Below the pieces are notes generated by a model, which saw only the letters and a program-made list of their open reading frames with translations, was not told the DNA's origin and did not search any database. A stretch of DNA of 64,000 nt, taken from positions 54,957,636-55,021,635 of the forward strand of contig NC_081414.1 of assembly GCF_030272615.1 (NCBI RefSeq), in the 5' to 3' direction. Made by a program: the position numbers and the translations under genes. The stretch is from Cryptomeria japonica. Taxonomy: Eukaryota; Streptophyta; Pinopsida; Cupressales; Cupressaceae. Positions 10,551 to 21,068 of this stretch are shown here, one piece after another. Position 1 is the stretch's first letter, and every line of letters starts with the position of its first letter.

Positions 10551-11624
10551 ATGTCTTCTAACTATTTTAGGAAGGACAATCCTAAACTTGATGGAACCAA
10601 CTATGGCATATGGAAGATCAGGATGAAGACACATCTAAATTGCATTGGAAAGGACATTTGGGAAGTTATAAAGAATGGCTATACTTCTCCTACTCAAGGT
10701 CAACGTAATCCACCTAACCTGGTTAAAGATGAAGAAAATGATTCTAAAGAAAGAGAAGCACTTTTGAGCGCATTATCAGATCAACAAATCATGGGATTAT
10801 TAGATAGATCTATTGCTAAAGCTATTTGGGATCATTTGGAAACATTGAATGAAGGAGATTCCACAGTCAAAATTGAAAAACTTGAGAGCTTCCGGGTCAA
10901 GTATGAAAATCTGAAATTGAAAGAAAATGAAAGAATTTCTGCTTTTATGGAAAGAGTAAATGAAATTGTTTTGGGTATTAAATGTTGTGGAGGAACCTTT
11001 AGTGAAGATGAAATTGTTTCAAAAGTTTTAAGAGGATTGCCACCAGCATACAAAATGAAAGTTACTACTATAAATGAGTTAAGAACAATACCTAATACAT
11101 CAGTAACTAGAGATACATTGATTGGAAAACTTTCAGCTTTTTAAATTGAGAAATTTGGTCCTATTGCTACTGTAAAGATAGATTTAGATTTTAAGGCATC
11201 AACATAATCTACATCATCATCATTTGACAAGTTGGATTGGAAAGCCTTTTATGCAAGAGAACTTGAAGAAAGCATGAGAGAAAATGAAGAACTTGAAGCA
11301 CTATTTGCAAGGAAAATGCCTAAAGGTCCAGTTGGAAGTAAGTATGAAGGTAAAGCACCCTTTAAATGTTTTAACTATAATAAGATTGGTCATATGGCTT
11401 CAAGATGCCTTGATAGACATGCAAGATTGAAAGAAGAAGCTAGAAGAACATACAAGCCTAACCCTGAATATCAGAGATACAGATTTAAGAAGAATAAAGA
11501 CAAGTCTTTCTATCTTGCTGATGGAGTCACTGATGATTCTGATAAGGATCCGATAGAAAATGGATGGTTCTTTGTTGCTATAATAGAAGATCAATTGGCA
11601 CCTACTTTTGAATTGGTAGAGTAG
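10551..11624 (+). pseudogene. Gag of copia C3
   Basis: ATG at 10551 (MSSNYFRKDNPKLDGTNYGI). The first ~200 residues are the usual plant copia Gag: the DGTNYGIWKIRMKTHL motif, then the UBN2-type helical region. The frame is closed by TAA at 11142-11144 and continues in frame to 11624. The zinc knuckle reads CFNYNKIGHMASRC, with Tyr in place of the second Cys, so it is probably inactive. Gag forms the particle and binds RNA. Confidence 0.9.
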
Positions 11625-11922
11625 GCCCTGGGAGCTAAAATTGAAGTTAAGGATGAATGGATCATTGATTTAGGATGTTCACATCATATGACTGGTGATA
11701 AAAGTAAATTCTTGACTTTTTCAGGAATATAATGGAGGTCTAGTAAGATTTGAAGATGATAAATCTTGTTTGATCAAAGGTAAAGGTACTGTATCTCTTG
11801 TTGGCAAGCATAATACTGATAATGTTTACTATGTTGAAGGTTTAAAGCATAATATTTTGAGTATTGGTCAATTAGTTGAAAAAGGATTTTAGTTACAATT
11901 CAAGAATGGGGAATGCAAAATT
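11625..11922 (+). pseudogene. Aspartic protease of copia C3
   Basis: After an in-frame TAG near 11622 the frame continues with WIIDLGCSHHMTGDKSKF. The copia protease normally has D-S-G here; D-L-G is a substitution. A frameshift falls near 11733. The later conserved stretch (KHNILSIGQL-like) is recognisable around 11845-11880, followed by a stop at about 11892. Confidence 0.75.
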
Positions 11923-13027
11923 ATGAACATAATTGTTTTGGAAATTGCAACCGGTAATCAAACTAGAGGTAATATCTTTCATTTGAATAATAGTGAAAAG
12001 ACATGCTTGATTGCACATATTGATGAAAGTTTTCTATGGCATAAGAGACTTTGTCATGTAAATTTTGATTGCATTGTGAAAATCAGTACTACTAAGGTAG
12101 TTAGAGAATTACCTAAGATTGTTAAACCTCACAATCTGGTATGTAAGGAATGTCAATTTGGAAAACAAGTTAGAGCATCTTTTAAAAGTATTCCAAAAAA
12201 ATCCAATAATGCTCTTGACTTAATTCATACTGACTTATGTGTTCCAGCTAGAACTAAAAGCTTACAAGGTGATAGATATTTCATGCTAATCATTGATGAC
12301 TATTCTAGAATGTGTTGGGTTACTTTTCTCAAAGAAAAATCAGAAGCACTTGGAAAATTCAAGCTATCCAAGGCAATGGTAGAGAATGAAACCGGTAAGA
12401 AAATCAAATGTCTAAGATTAGATCAAGGAGGTGAATTCACATCTAAAGAGTTTAATACATTCTGTGGAGCAAATGAAATCAGAAGACAATTATCAGCACC
12501 CTAGACACCCCACTAGAATAGAGTTGTAGAAAGAAAAAAAAGGAACCATCTTGGATGCATCTAGAAGTATGTTATCAGAAGAAAATCTACCACATGTATA
12601 TTGGAGAGAGGCAGTAAGCACAACAGTCTACACATTCAACAAAGTTCACATCAAAGGTGAAATTGGTAAGACCCCTCATGAACTATGGTTTGGTATTACT
12701 CCTACTCTTAAATATTTCAGAATATTTGGAAGTAAATTCTATATTAGAAGAGATGAGTATATTGGAAAATTTGATCCTAGAAGTGATGAAGGAATATTTC
12801 TTGGTTTTTCATCTAAGAGAAAAGCATATAGATGTTTTAACAAGATATTGCAAAAAATTGTTCAGAGTACAAATGTGAAAATTGATGAACAGTTTAGAGG
12901 AACTTCAAGGTATATAGACTCTAAACCGACAATAGAGATACTGACAAATAAACCTACATTGAACATAACGATAGAGAATGAAGATCCAGTTACACCAGTA
13001 TCATCTCAAAAATTCCACTGTAACTAA
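11923..13027 (+). pseudogene. Integrase of copia C3
   Basis: The HHCC zinc domain is visible (HKRLCHVNF, then CKECQFGK, residues ~43-90). The catalytic core follows with LIHTDLCVPA (first Asp) and LRLDQGGEF (second Asp). The Glu region (VVERKK, about 12524-12541) lies past two stops and a frameshift. The frame from 12551 resumes with the YWREAVSTTVYTFNKV and GSKFYIRRDEY core tail. Integrase would insert the DNA copy; this copy is dead. Confidence 0.85.
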
Positions 13028-14497
13028 AGAACAACAACAAATGAAGATACCTCGGTATGTAAGATTGAACCACTTTGAAGATCAGATAATTGGGAACAAG
13101 CATCAAGGAGTTATGACAAGAGGAAGACTGGAAAATCAAGAGGTATGTCTTATTTCTCAAATTGAACCAACATCAATTAATGAGGCATGTGAATATAAAC
13201 ACTGGATTAAAGCTATGGAAGAAGAATTAGAACAAATTGAAAAGAATAACACATGTACATTAGTTCCCCGGCCTAAAGAAAAAAATATAATTGGAACAAA
13301 ATAGGTATTCAAAAACAAACATAATGAAGATGGTAAGGTAATCAGAAATAAAGCAAGACTAGTGTGTAAGGGATATTCATAGAAAGAAGGAATTGATTAC
13401 AATGAAAACTTTGCACCAGTAGCTAGAATTGAGGCAGTTAGATTATTCTTGGCTTTTGCAATACACAAGAACTACAAAGTATATCCAATGGATATTAATT
13501 GTGCATTTTTGAATGGAGAGCTTGAAGAAGAAGTTTACATTGAGCAACCTAATGGATTTTCTTTGATAGATAACAAAGATATGGTTTGCAGGTTAAGGGA
13601 AGCTTTGTATGGGTTGAAGCAAGCTCTAAGAGCTTGGTATGCTAGATTGGATAAATATCTTTTGAAGATTGGTTTTTGTAAAGATAATGCTGACAACAAC
13701 TTATACTATAAAGTGACTAATGATGACATCTTGGTTATAGAAGTTTTTGTTGATGATATAATCTTTGGAGGAGAAGATGGATTATGTAAAGACTTTTCTA
13801 TTGAAATGCAACAAGAATCTGAAATGTCTATGATTGGAGAGATAAAATTCCTTTTATGATTGTAGATTTCACACACTAATAAAGGTATATTCTTGGGTCA
13901 ATCTAAGTACTTGAAGGAGTTACTAAAGAAATTTGGGATGAAAAACTCTAAACCAGTAAGCATTCCTATGACTACAAATGACAAATTATCACTAAGGGAT
14001 GAATCAACACTTGTTAATCTGACTAGGTACAAGTTTATGATAGGAGGACTATTGTATTTGACACAAACAAGACCTGATATTATGAATGCAGTATGTATTA
14101 TTTCAAGATTTCAGAGTAATCCTAAGGAAAATCATGAGTCAGCAGTAAAAGGGATTTTTCGGTGCTTACAAGGCACTACAAATCTTGGCTTATGGTGTCC
14201 TAGAGATGAAAAATTTGAATTATGTGCATACACAGATGGAAATTGGGTAGGAGATGTAGATGATAGAAAAAGCACCACTGGTAGAGCATTTTTTCTTGGA
14301 AGTGGATTAATTTCCTGGTTGAGTAAAAAACAAAGTTGGACATGTTTATCAATAGCAGAATCAGAATATGTTGCAGCAACAACTAACTATACATAGGTAT
14401 TATGGCTTAAGAAAATGTTAAAGGACATAAAGGTAAAATGCAAAGAACCTATAACTATCTATTGTGATAACACTGCAGCAATTGATATATCTAAGAT
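12978..14497 (+). pseudogene. RT and partial RNase H of copia C3
   Basis: The RT follows in the Gag frame from 12978. The entry region has EACEYKHWIKAMEEELEQI, then a stop at 13302. [16 protein letters not shown] and YGLKQALRAWY are typical of copia RT, with FVDDIIFGGED (13747-13779) as the catalytic motif. RNase H starts with YTDGNWVGDVDDRKSTTG near 14232, and ESEYVAATT lies near 14360. The domain stops at about 14497. Four or more stops interrupt the frame. Confidence 0.9.
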
Positions 14498-14570
14498 TGA
14501 TAGTGGTGAAGCCACTCTAGCTGGTGCTGCTAAGAGGACCAGGGCAAGTGTCAAGAAAGTTGTGGTTGCT
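14498..14570 (+). other. Short filler of unknown origin between C3 and duplication A
   Basis: About 73 nt join the broken RNase H of C3 to the start of duplication A. It matches neither partner. It happens to be open in the C3 frame, reading Ala/Lys/Val-rich (GAAKRTRASVKKVVVAKT). It may be filler DNA from a third locus captured during end joining. Confidence 0.5.
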
Positions 14571-16510
14571 AAGACTGCTTGTCTCTGGGACCCACCATGT
14601 GTTTTTGTTGCTTCGCAGAACATAAACCATATGCATCTTGGGCTAGCAAATCAATGCAATCTAGTGGATCACAATCAAGATGCAACTCTTTTACCCGACG
14701 GTCAGTCCATCTGGTCGAGCCCGCCTATGCCTTTTGCTACTTCGCGATCGGTAACTCACGGGAATCTTAGCTCATCGAAACCATGCACACCTTTAGATCA
14801 AAAGGAACCTGCTCACCTTTTAGGATCCCGATTAAGAAATTAAAACTTTAGGAAAGACATAGAAGGATAATGCACTGATAAACCCGCGTAGGAAAAATTA
14901 AAGAAGGGGGGCAGACACTTTTCATGACCAACGAACCCTCCTTTAAGTGAATAAAGTAACACAGAAATAGAATTATAAGGGTTTTTCTTAGACACAGGAG
15001 CAATTTAAGACCTAAACCTTGGACCCCTTAGGACTTAAAACAATTTTGAAGCAACTAGAGCATACCAGACTCAAAATTTTCAAAAACCTAGTCAATTATG
15101 GACTGAGAACATCCATTTTTAAAACAATAATAACACCCTCGATACAAACTTTCCATATACCGGTTCACATATCAGTTCACTTTCTGCATATACCGAATCA
15201 TTCCATCATATCGGTTCACACTTCATCATACCGCTTCACTTGTACCATCATACCGGTTCACTTGCCAGATCACTTACTTCAATATACCAATTTATACTTC
15301 AACATATTGACATCAATGAAATCATACTGTAGATAGGAATTTGGAAATCATCAAAGAAACTAGGAAATTGGTCTAGCTCAATCACGAAAACTCAAATGCA
15401 GTGATTAATCCTAATTACATTCAATGAAAACATGAAGACAAGACATTCAAAATGAAATCTAAGCAAACCAAATTTAGATTTCTCCTTCATGTGGCTCCAT
15501 TGTCCTTCTTTCTCCTTCAAATAGCTTTTTTTTGTGGATCTCACCTTCAAGTGCATAAGTATAATGTGAAAGCAAAATTGACAAGACAAGACGATAGCAT
15601 CAAGGTACTAGAAACATGATTGATTCGACCTTTTGATTGAAGAAATTCATCCAATTTATAGATAAATCGGAGAAAAGACAAGATTAGCATGAAGAGATTT
15701 GAAAGGATATTTCAAATCAAGAATGACAATATGACAAATTATGACAAAATTGACACTTTATATGCAAGATTGATTGATTGATAATTATGACAAATTGCTA
15801 TGTCAAAATTGATTGATTGATAATTATGACAAATTATGACAAATTGCTATGTCATTCCCATGAAATTAGGAGAAAATTAGGAGAAAATTAAAAATTGGAT
15901 GAATTAGAAATTAGGAAATTAGAAAATTGATGAAAATTAGAAAATTAGGAATTAGGAGAAATTAGTAAATTGGAAAATTAGGTAAATTAATTAATAATTT
16001 TTCATTCATTAATTAATTCACAAAAAGGGAGGAATTAGTTAGCCAATTAAATAAACATTTAATTGTGACAAGAAGACTTAGGATAAATAAACTATTTAAC
16101 CTAGAAGGAGAAATGACAAACAAGGTTAAATAAATAAATCATAAAACCTTAGAAGATGAAAGGATGACAATTAGGTCTTTGACAAAAGATAATTGATATC
16201 AATTCAATTTGATCATGATTCTGACTGACAAAGGACCAATGCTGATAATTGATTTGATTGATAAATGCGCCAACTGACAAGGAACAATGACTAATTGATC
16301 CAAATTGACATGATTGAGAAGGACAACGATCGATGACAAATTGATCGCAAAATGACAAGATTGAAAATGTCAAGGATCGATGACAAATTGATCACAAGAT
16401 GGCAATGATTGATGACAAATAGATAACAAAATGACAAGATTAACCAGAGGACAAGGATCGATGATGAATCGATCGCAAGATGACAAGATTGAAAAGAGGA
16501 CAAAACCCTA
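14571..16510. repeat. Segmental duplication copy A (of 38889-40799)
   Basis: The 1.94 kb is near-identical in order and orientation to 38889-40799. It carries two units of the degenerate 'gggacc' repeats (14571-14830), a non-coding spacer, an iterated ATACCGGTTCAC region (about 15150-15300), the last part of a copia LTR remnant, and then a partial P-family LTR from 15328. Copy A includes a 28-nt stretch (about 15482-15512) missing from B. Neither edge coincides with an LTR terminus, so it is not a transposition product. Confidence 0.9.
15328..16510 (-). repeat. Partial P-family LTR inside copy A
   Basis: It starts TGTAGATAGG and aligns with LTRs at 39646 and 50942. It ends at 16510 within U3, about 280 nt short of the TCTACA end seen at 41079. 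AT-rich iterated units (GACAAATTATGACAAA type) lie at 15720-15850. U3 repeats carrying GATCGATGACAAATTGATC lie at 16320-16500. The minus TATA box is near 15651-15660. Confidence 0.85.
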
Positions 16511-16929
16511 GATTTTATTTCCACAGTGGATATACCAGTTAGTGTTGCATCATCATTCTTTAATGCAACATTAGCTAAAACATATGCCATGATATTATTT
16601 GATCTCTCTATCCAATTAATAGAAAATGCACTAAAATGCTCAATGACATCCCAAACTACATGTTTATATCTTTTCAATCTATCATTTTTTGATGCATATT
16701 TGGATCTTACCTGAGAGACAACCAATTCTGAATCTCCTAAAATTTTCAACAATTGTATCCCATGCCTCTTTGCAACTTCAAGCCCCAATAACAGAGCTTC
16801 ATATTCATCCATGTTGTTTGTCCACTGAAAGGCTAATAAGAGATAATACTTAAAAGTTATACCCAATGGGGATAGAAAAAGAACTCCTGCTCTAGATCCT
16901 TCTTTGGAGCAAGCTCCATCAGAATACAT
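16511..16929 (-). pseudogene. RNase H domain of H, fused behind protease
   Basis: This is in frame with the protease upstream, after one TAG at 16948-16950. Visible marks are YSDGACSKEGSRAGVLFL (first Asp), NMDEYEALLLGLEVAKRHG (Glu) and ILGDSELVVSQV (second Asp), then IERSNNIMAYVLANVA. The catalytic triad is retained. The sequence resembles the second, 'additional' RNase H of Tat-lineage Ty3 elements (compare 61715-62110) more than the RT-linked RNase H. Coding similarity ends at 16511, where copy A begins; the open frame runs on into LTR sequence by chance. Confidence 0.85.
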
Positions 16930-16947
16930 CTGCCATAGACCATGCTA

Positions 16948-17433
16948 CTATGATTCCAATTCAATCACAATGGAGTCAGTATTCTTTAATTGGGGTAAAA
17001 TTGGTTGTACTCTAAAGTTGTCAAGATCCACATCAATCATACAATTAAGCATGCTAGGATCTACATTTTCAATTACTCTAGGAGCACATGGTTCTCTGTA
17101 TAACTTGACTTGATTCCCATTGATTGGGATGGTAGCATAAGATAAATCCAATTGGACATTTCTGCCTACTACTTCTGCCCACTGCCTAGATAATAACATG
17201 TCATAATGAGGCTTAGTGTCAGTGACAATAACATCCATCTTATAGGTCGCTTGAGGTAATGCTGCTATCTTCACTTCAACAGCTCTCATTGTACCTATTA
17301 CAGGCACTTCTCTGTTATCCATAGCATAGCATTTCCCATATACTGAAGTCACTAACAGTCCTAATTCTTTCATAACTCCATAAGGCATTACATTAGCAGC
17401 TGCACCAGAATCTATCATACAATTTTTTATCAA
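16948..17433 (-). pseudogene. Aspartic protease of H
   Basis: CMIDSGAAANVMPYGVMKEL gives the D-S-G active site, preceded by a TGA stop. Later strands include YDMLLSRQWAEV (normally LLGRxW). About 100 residues later the frame passes through TAG directly into the RNase H domain; there is no space for a ~450-residue RT. Confidence 0.9.
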
Positions 17434-18795
17434 TCAGTTATTCACTAACAAAGTGACATAAAAGGGATCTACCTATGAAGGTTCTTGAGTAATAGTTGTT
17501 CCTACATAAACCTTTGGGGTTTGCAACTCCTGATCCTTTCCATCTTTAATTGAACTGGTGGGTAAGACTATGTTACTGTTAGATATGTTGGAAAACAAAG
17601 ACAAGGAAGCTTCCCTATGTTCTTTTATTTTCAACAGCTCCATTAATGGGACAGTAACTTTCATTTGTGTAAGAGCCTAAGCCATGTCAAATGTAGAATT
17701 ACTACTCAACTCAGTATCAGCTTTAGCTTTTTCTGCCTTAGGCTAAGTTGCCTTCTTTTTTGTGGTAGCTCCTTGCATATCATTAGTAGCTTTGTTATCT
17801 GTATCCTTGGACACTTCTTTAACTTGATCTTTCTTCTCGTGACTAGCTTGAGGCAAAGTAACACTACTTGTTGTTTTCTTCTGGGATACCTCTTTTATAA
17901 ACATAGAACCAAGTTCACCCTGATCACTATCCCTTTTGGTACTCCTTAGATTGTAATTGTGCTTGGCCTTAGCTATAGCCACCTTAGTGAGATTTTTTAC
18001 TTCTTTCTAACTAGGCGTTCTAAGATGAACTTCTTCATCCTCAATGGTTACCACATTTAGAGTAGGATTCCAATCAAGTGTTAATTGTCCTTGGTAGGAC
18101 CTTTTACTGTCCAACACATCACAATCACTAAATTCAGTCTGTAGAGACTCCACATCACTCTCTATAATAGTTTCAAACATGTTTATATCAGGCTTAGCCT
18201 CTTGCCTCATGGACTCTTCAAGGGCTTGAGCAACTGCACACTAATGAGGAGAATGTGGCCCATCGCAAGCAATACACCAAGGAGTGTTCTCTATATTGTG
18301 GATGTTTTTTCCTTTTAAGGGATCAGGGGTATCTTGGCTCTGAACAGTCTTAGGCTTCTCATTCTAAGGTTTACCATCCTTCTAGTTGGTGTTGTAGGGC
18401 ATATCATGCAATCTAGGGGGTCTATCTTGCCAATTATAATGAGGTTTATCATTTTTGTTTACCTTGGCAGTTAGATCCTTCATAGCAGTGACTAACTTTT
18501 CTATCTTATCTTCCTCCTTAGCAACTTTGTTTGGTTGCTATTTTGTTTCCTGCCATAGCCTACCATCAGTTCTTCTTCCTAATTTTCTGGATGCTTTCCT
18601 ATTGTTCTCCACATTGATAGCAATTCTGAATGCATCTCTTAGGCTATGTGGATTCTTATCCCTTAAAATATAAGCCATTTTGGAATCAAATGCATTGTAA
18701 TAAGTGTTCAGGCACATGTTATCATCTAATCTCATCACCTGATACAATCTATGCATTGCCTTCTAAAATCTAGCATTGAAATATGTCACCATTTC
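17434..18795 (-). pseudogene. Gag C-terminal part and knuckle of H
   Basis: Continuous with 26277-26825 across the C2 insertion. It starts with the end of the Gag domain (RLDDNMCLNTYYNAF, DAFRIAINVENN), followed by a charged linker. A CIACDGPHSP-stop-C knuckle variant follows near 18240-18290, then an acidic Ser/Lys-rich spacer to the protease. All parts are in one frame, and the ~10 interruptions I read are nearly all TAG. No frameshift was found in this stretch. Confidence 0.8.
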
Positions 18796-20319
18796 TGATA
18801 ACTCAATGATGAATGAATAGTACCAAACCGGTACTGAGAGGGGGGGTGAATCAGTACAAACAAAATACAAACCTAAACTGGTTCAGCAACAATCACTCCA
18901 AATGACTGGCAAATAGTGACACCAGTTTGAAACTGAGTGCAACTGGTAAAACTTAGAACAACTAAAACAATCATAAATCGGTTACTCATTGAGCTTTCCA
19001 CTCAACTCAGAATTACACTACCATTTCACCCTTATATATGAATAGGTAATCTATCATCATATCTTCACAACAGCTAGTTCAACATGTTTTATTAACAGGC
19101 ATAAAACACAGAACCATCATATGCTTAATAGGTAATAACAAAGAATCACAAGATAAAAGCACCACACATGACACACATATTTTTCACTTGGAAAACCAAC
19201 TGGGAAAAACCATGGTGGGGATGAATACCCACAAGCTTGTTGTTGAACTCTTTGGAAGTCCGCTTTGTTAGAAGCCTTGTCCAGTTAAAGACATTACAAA
19301 AGGTTCTACTAGGAACCGATCCTGTTAGAGATCACCCTGTTAAGGGATGGCTACAATACTCGGTTAAGGGTTAAACCCTATTAAGGGTACCTTGTTAGAG
19401 GATTTCAAGAACTCAATAGCTAAAGGATTTCTAGAGCTCTCTAGCTTTCTAGATCTCAATAACTTTGAGTTACCCTATTAAGGGATTTACAACAAGTCGG
19501 TTAAGGCTACCTTGTTAGGGGATTTTCCAACTATTGAGGTGGTTAGAGATCAACAGGTATTACAATGATCTGGTAACAACACTCAATGCCAATGCAGATC
19601 CGCTTAAGCTCCTCTTCACTTTCTGCACTTACACTCTGCAGGTATCACTTCTCTCTTTTGGTCTGGAAAAGATCTTGTATCCCTTCTCTTGGATACTCAT
19701 ACACAACTTTTGCCAACAACCTCTAAAAGAATCATAGCATCGACCTTATAGAACAACAGACAGGTTGGTAGCATAAACCCTAGACCTGTTAGGTTAAGGA
19801 ATTCAAATAGTTCAATCCTGATCATTGATCATACTGTATTAAATGCAGCAGATCTTGAATAAATCTCAAGACATTCTCCATCATTCATTATCCACCGATT
19901 TCATGGTAGCTTATAATCCATCATGCGTTTTCACCATTTACAAACTTTGCACATTCCTGAGGTAGATAGGGATAGTCTTCTTCATGCAAGATCCTTCACG
20001 CGTGCAAGGCTAATGTGGAAACACGATCTATTTTTTGTTATACTACTTACTCATTACACAAAGATCACCGGTTGAGCCATACAAGCTTGAAGCACTTCAA
20101 CCGAAAACCCTGAAGTTGAGACTACCAATCGGTAGTCATACAATGCTTCCATGTGCCAGTTCATCTTGAAAAAGCACACCAATTCACTTTGGCACAAATG
20201 TCGGTTCATAGTGTTATACCAGTTCTCACATATGCCGGTTCATACCTCTTCAACATATTGACATTAATGACAACATACAATGTCATTATGTCCACATACC
20301 GGTTCACATAATGCCAACA
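18796..20319 (-). repeat. 3' LTR of C2
   Basis: 1,524 nt, beginning TGATAACTC and ending GCCAACA on the plus strand. Its partner at 24726-26276 is similar throughout, differing by scattered substitutions and small indels, so the insertion is not recent. It contains the iterated CCCTGTTAAGGG-type motif at 19321-19525. Confidence 0.95.
19321..19525. repeat. Iterated CCCTGTTAAGGG-type motif in C2 LTR
   Basis: About seven variants (CCCTGTTAAGGG, CCCTATTAAGGG, ACTCGGTTAAGGG, ACCTTGTTAGAGG, ACCTTGTTAGGGG) are spread over 205 nt. Several are imperfect palindromes (CCCT facing AGGG). The same array is conserved in the partner LTR at about 25253-25460. Confidence 0.8.
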
Positions 20320-20446
20320 ATCTCCCCCTTTGGCATTGATGGCAATATACAAAGATATCTCTCTACTTCACATTTTCTCCCCCAATTTCTGCAGATATCT
20401 TCTCTGCTTGACATCTTCTCTTCCTTTGACAACAATGCCAAAGTGG
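20320..20446 (-). promoter_or_regulatory. Polypurine tract of C2 with flanking inverted repeat
   Basis: The minus strand has AAAGGGGGAGATT directly before the 3' LTR. The arm 20326-20345 (CCCTTTGGCATTGATGGCAA) is nearly the reverse complement of 20426-20446, with about 80 nt between. The RNA could fold into a ~20-bp stem ending at the PPT. Confidence 0.8.
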
Positions 20447-20564
20447 AGGCACAACCTTCTCGGTTCCATTATGCTACTCCCCCTGAGGAGTAGCATCCTT
20501 CAACACATCAATCCTATAGAAATATTTCACTATGCAATACATGACTGATGTGGAGAATATACCT

Positions 20565-21068
20565 TTAGTTCACCACTTGAAGGGGCAATACCCCTAATTG
20601 ACCTCTTAAGTTTGTAAATGTAGTCTTTGGAAGAGGCTTCATGAATATGTCTGCTAACTGCTCCTTACTGGACACATGCTCCAGTGCAATCTCTTTGTTC
20701 TGAACCTTTTCCCTTAAGAAATGATACTTAAGCTCAAAGTGCTTGGTTCTAGAATGTAAAACCGGATTCTTTGAAATATTGATAGCACTTGTGTTATCAC
20801 AGAATATACTTACCAGTTCAGGTATAGGGATTTTGAAGCCTTTCAGTACATGCTTCATCCAAATTATCTGAGTGCAGTTCATGAAAGCTGCAACATACTC
20901 TGCTTCCACTGTAGACTGAGAGATACAACTCTCCTTTTTACTCATCCATGAGACCAGTCTACCACCAAGGAATAATGCGCCAATGGTTGTGCTCTTCTGG
21001 TCATCTACATTACCAGCCCAATCAACATCTGTGAACACTTTGAAGTTGAAGTCCTTGCTATATGGATA
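20565..21068 (-). pseudogene. RNase H of C2
   Basis: VFTDVDWAGNVDDQKSTT opens the domain after a TGA at about 21066. ESEAEYVAA-type (here VEAEYVAAF) and IFCDNTSAINISKNPVLH follow, then the C-terminal SRTKHFELKYHFLRE and LADIFMKPLPK. All catalytic carboxylates appear present. The stop at 20565 is the true end of the polyprotein. Confidence 0.9.

Larger units (their letters stand above)
10524..14497 (+). mobile_element. Ty1/copia element C3, truncated in RNase H
   Basis: Order on the plus strand: PBS, Gag (UBN2-like), zinc knuckle, protease, integrase, RT, RNase H. Several frameshifts and stops break it. It ends abruptly after DNTAAIDISK of RNase H at about 14497, with no polypurine tract or 3' LTR, so the 3' end was lost by deletion or by the rearrangement that placed the 14571-16510 duplication here. 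Domain order PR-INT-RT-RH is diagnostic of copia. Confidence 0.9.

Noticed and set aside
15328-16510. Solo LTR of the P family
   Set aside because: The U3 terminus is missing and the left flank is shared with locus B, so it is part of a segmental copy, not a solo LTR from recombination.
16291-16510. C-terminal extension of the H RNase H
   Set aside because: This part of the open frame is LTR sequence of copy A read by chance; similarity to RNase H stops at 16511.
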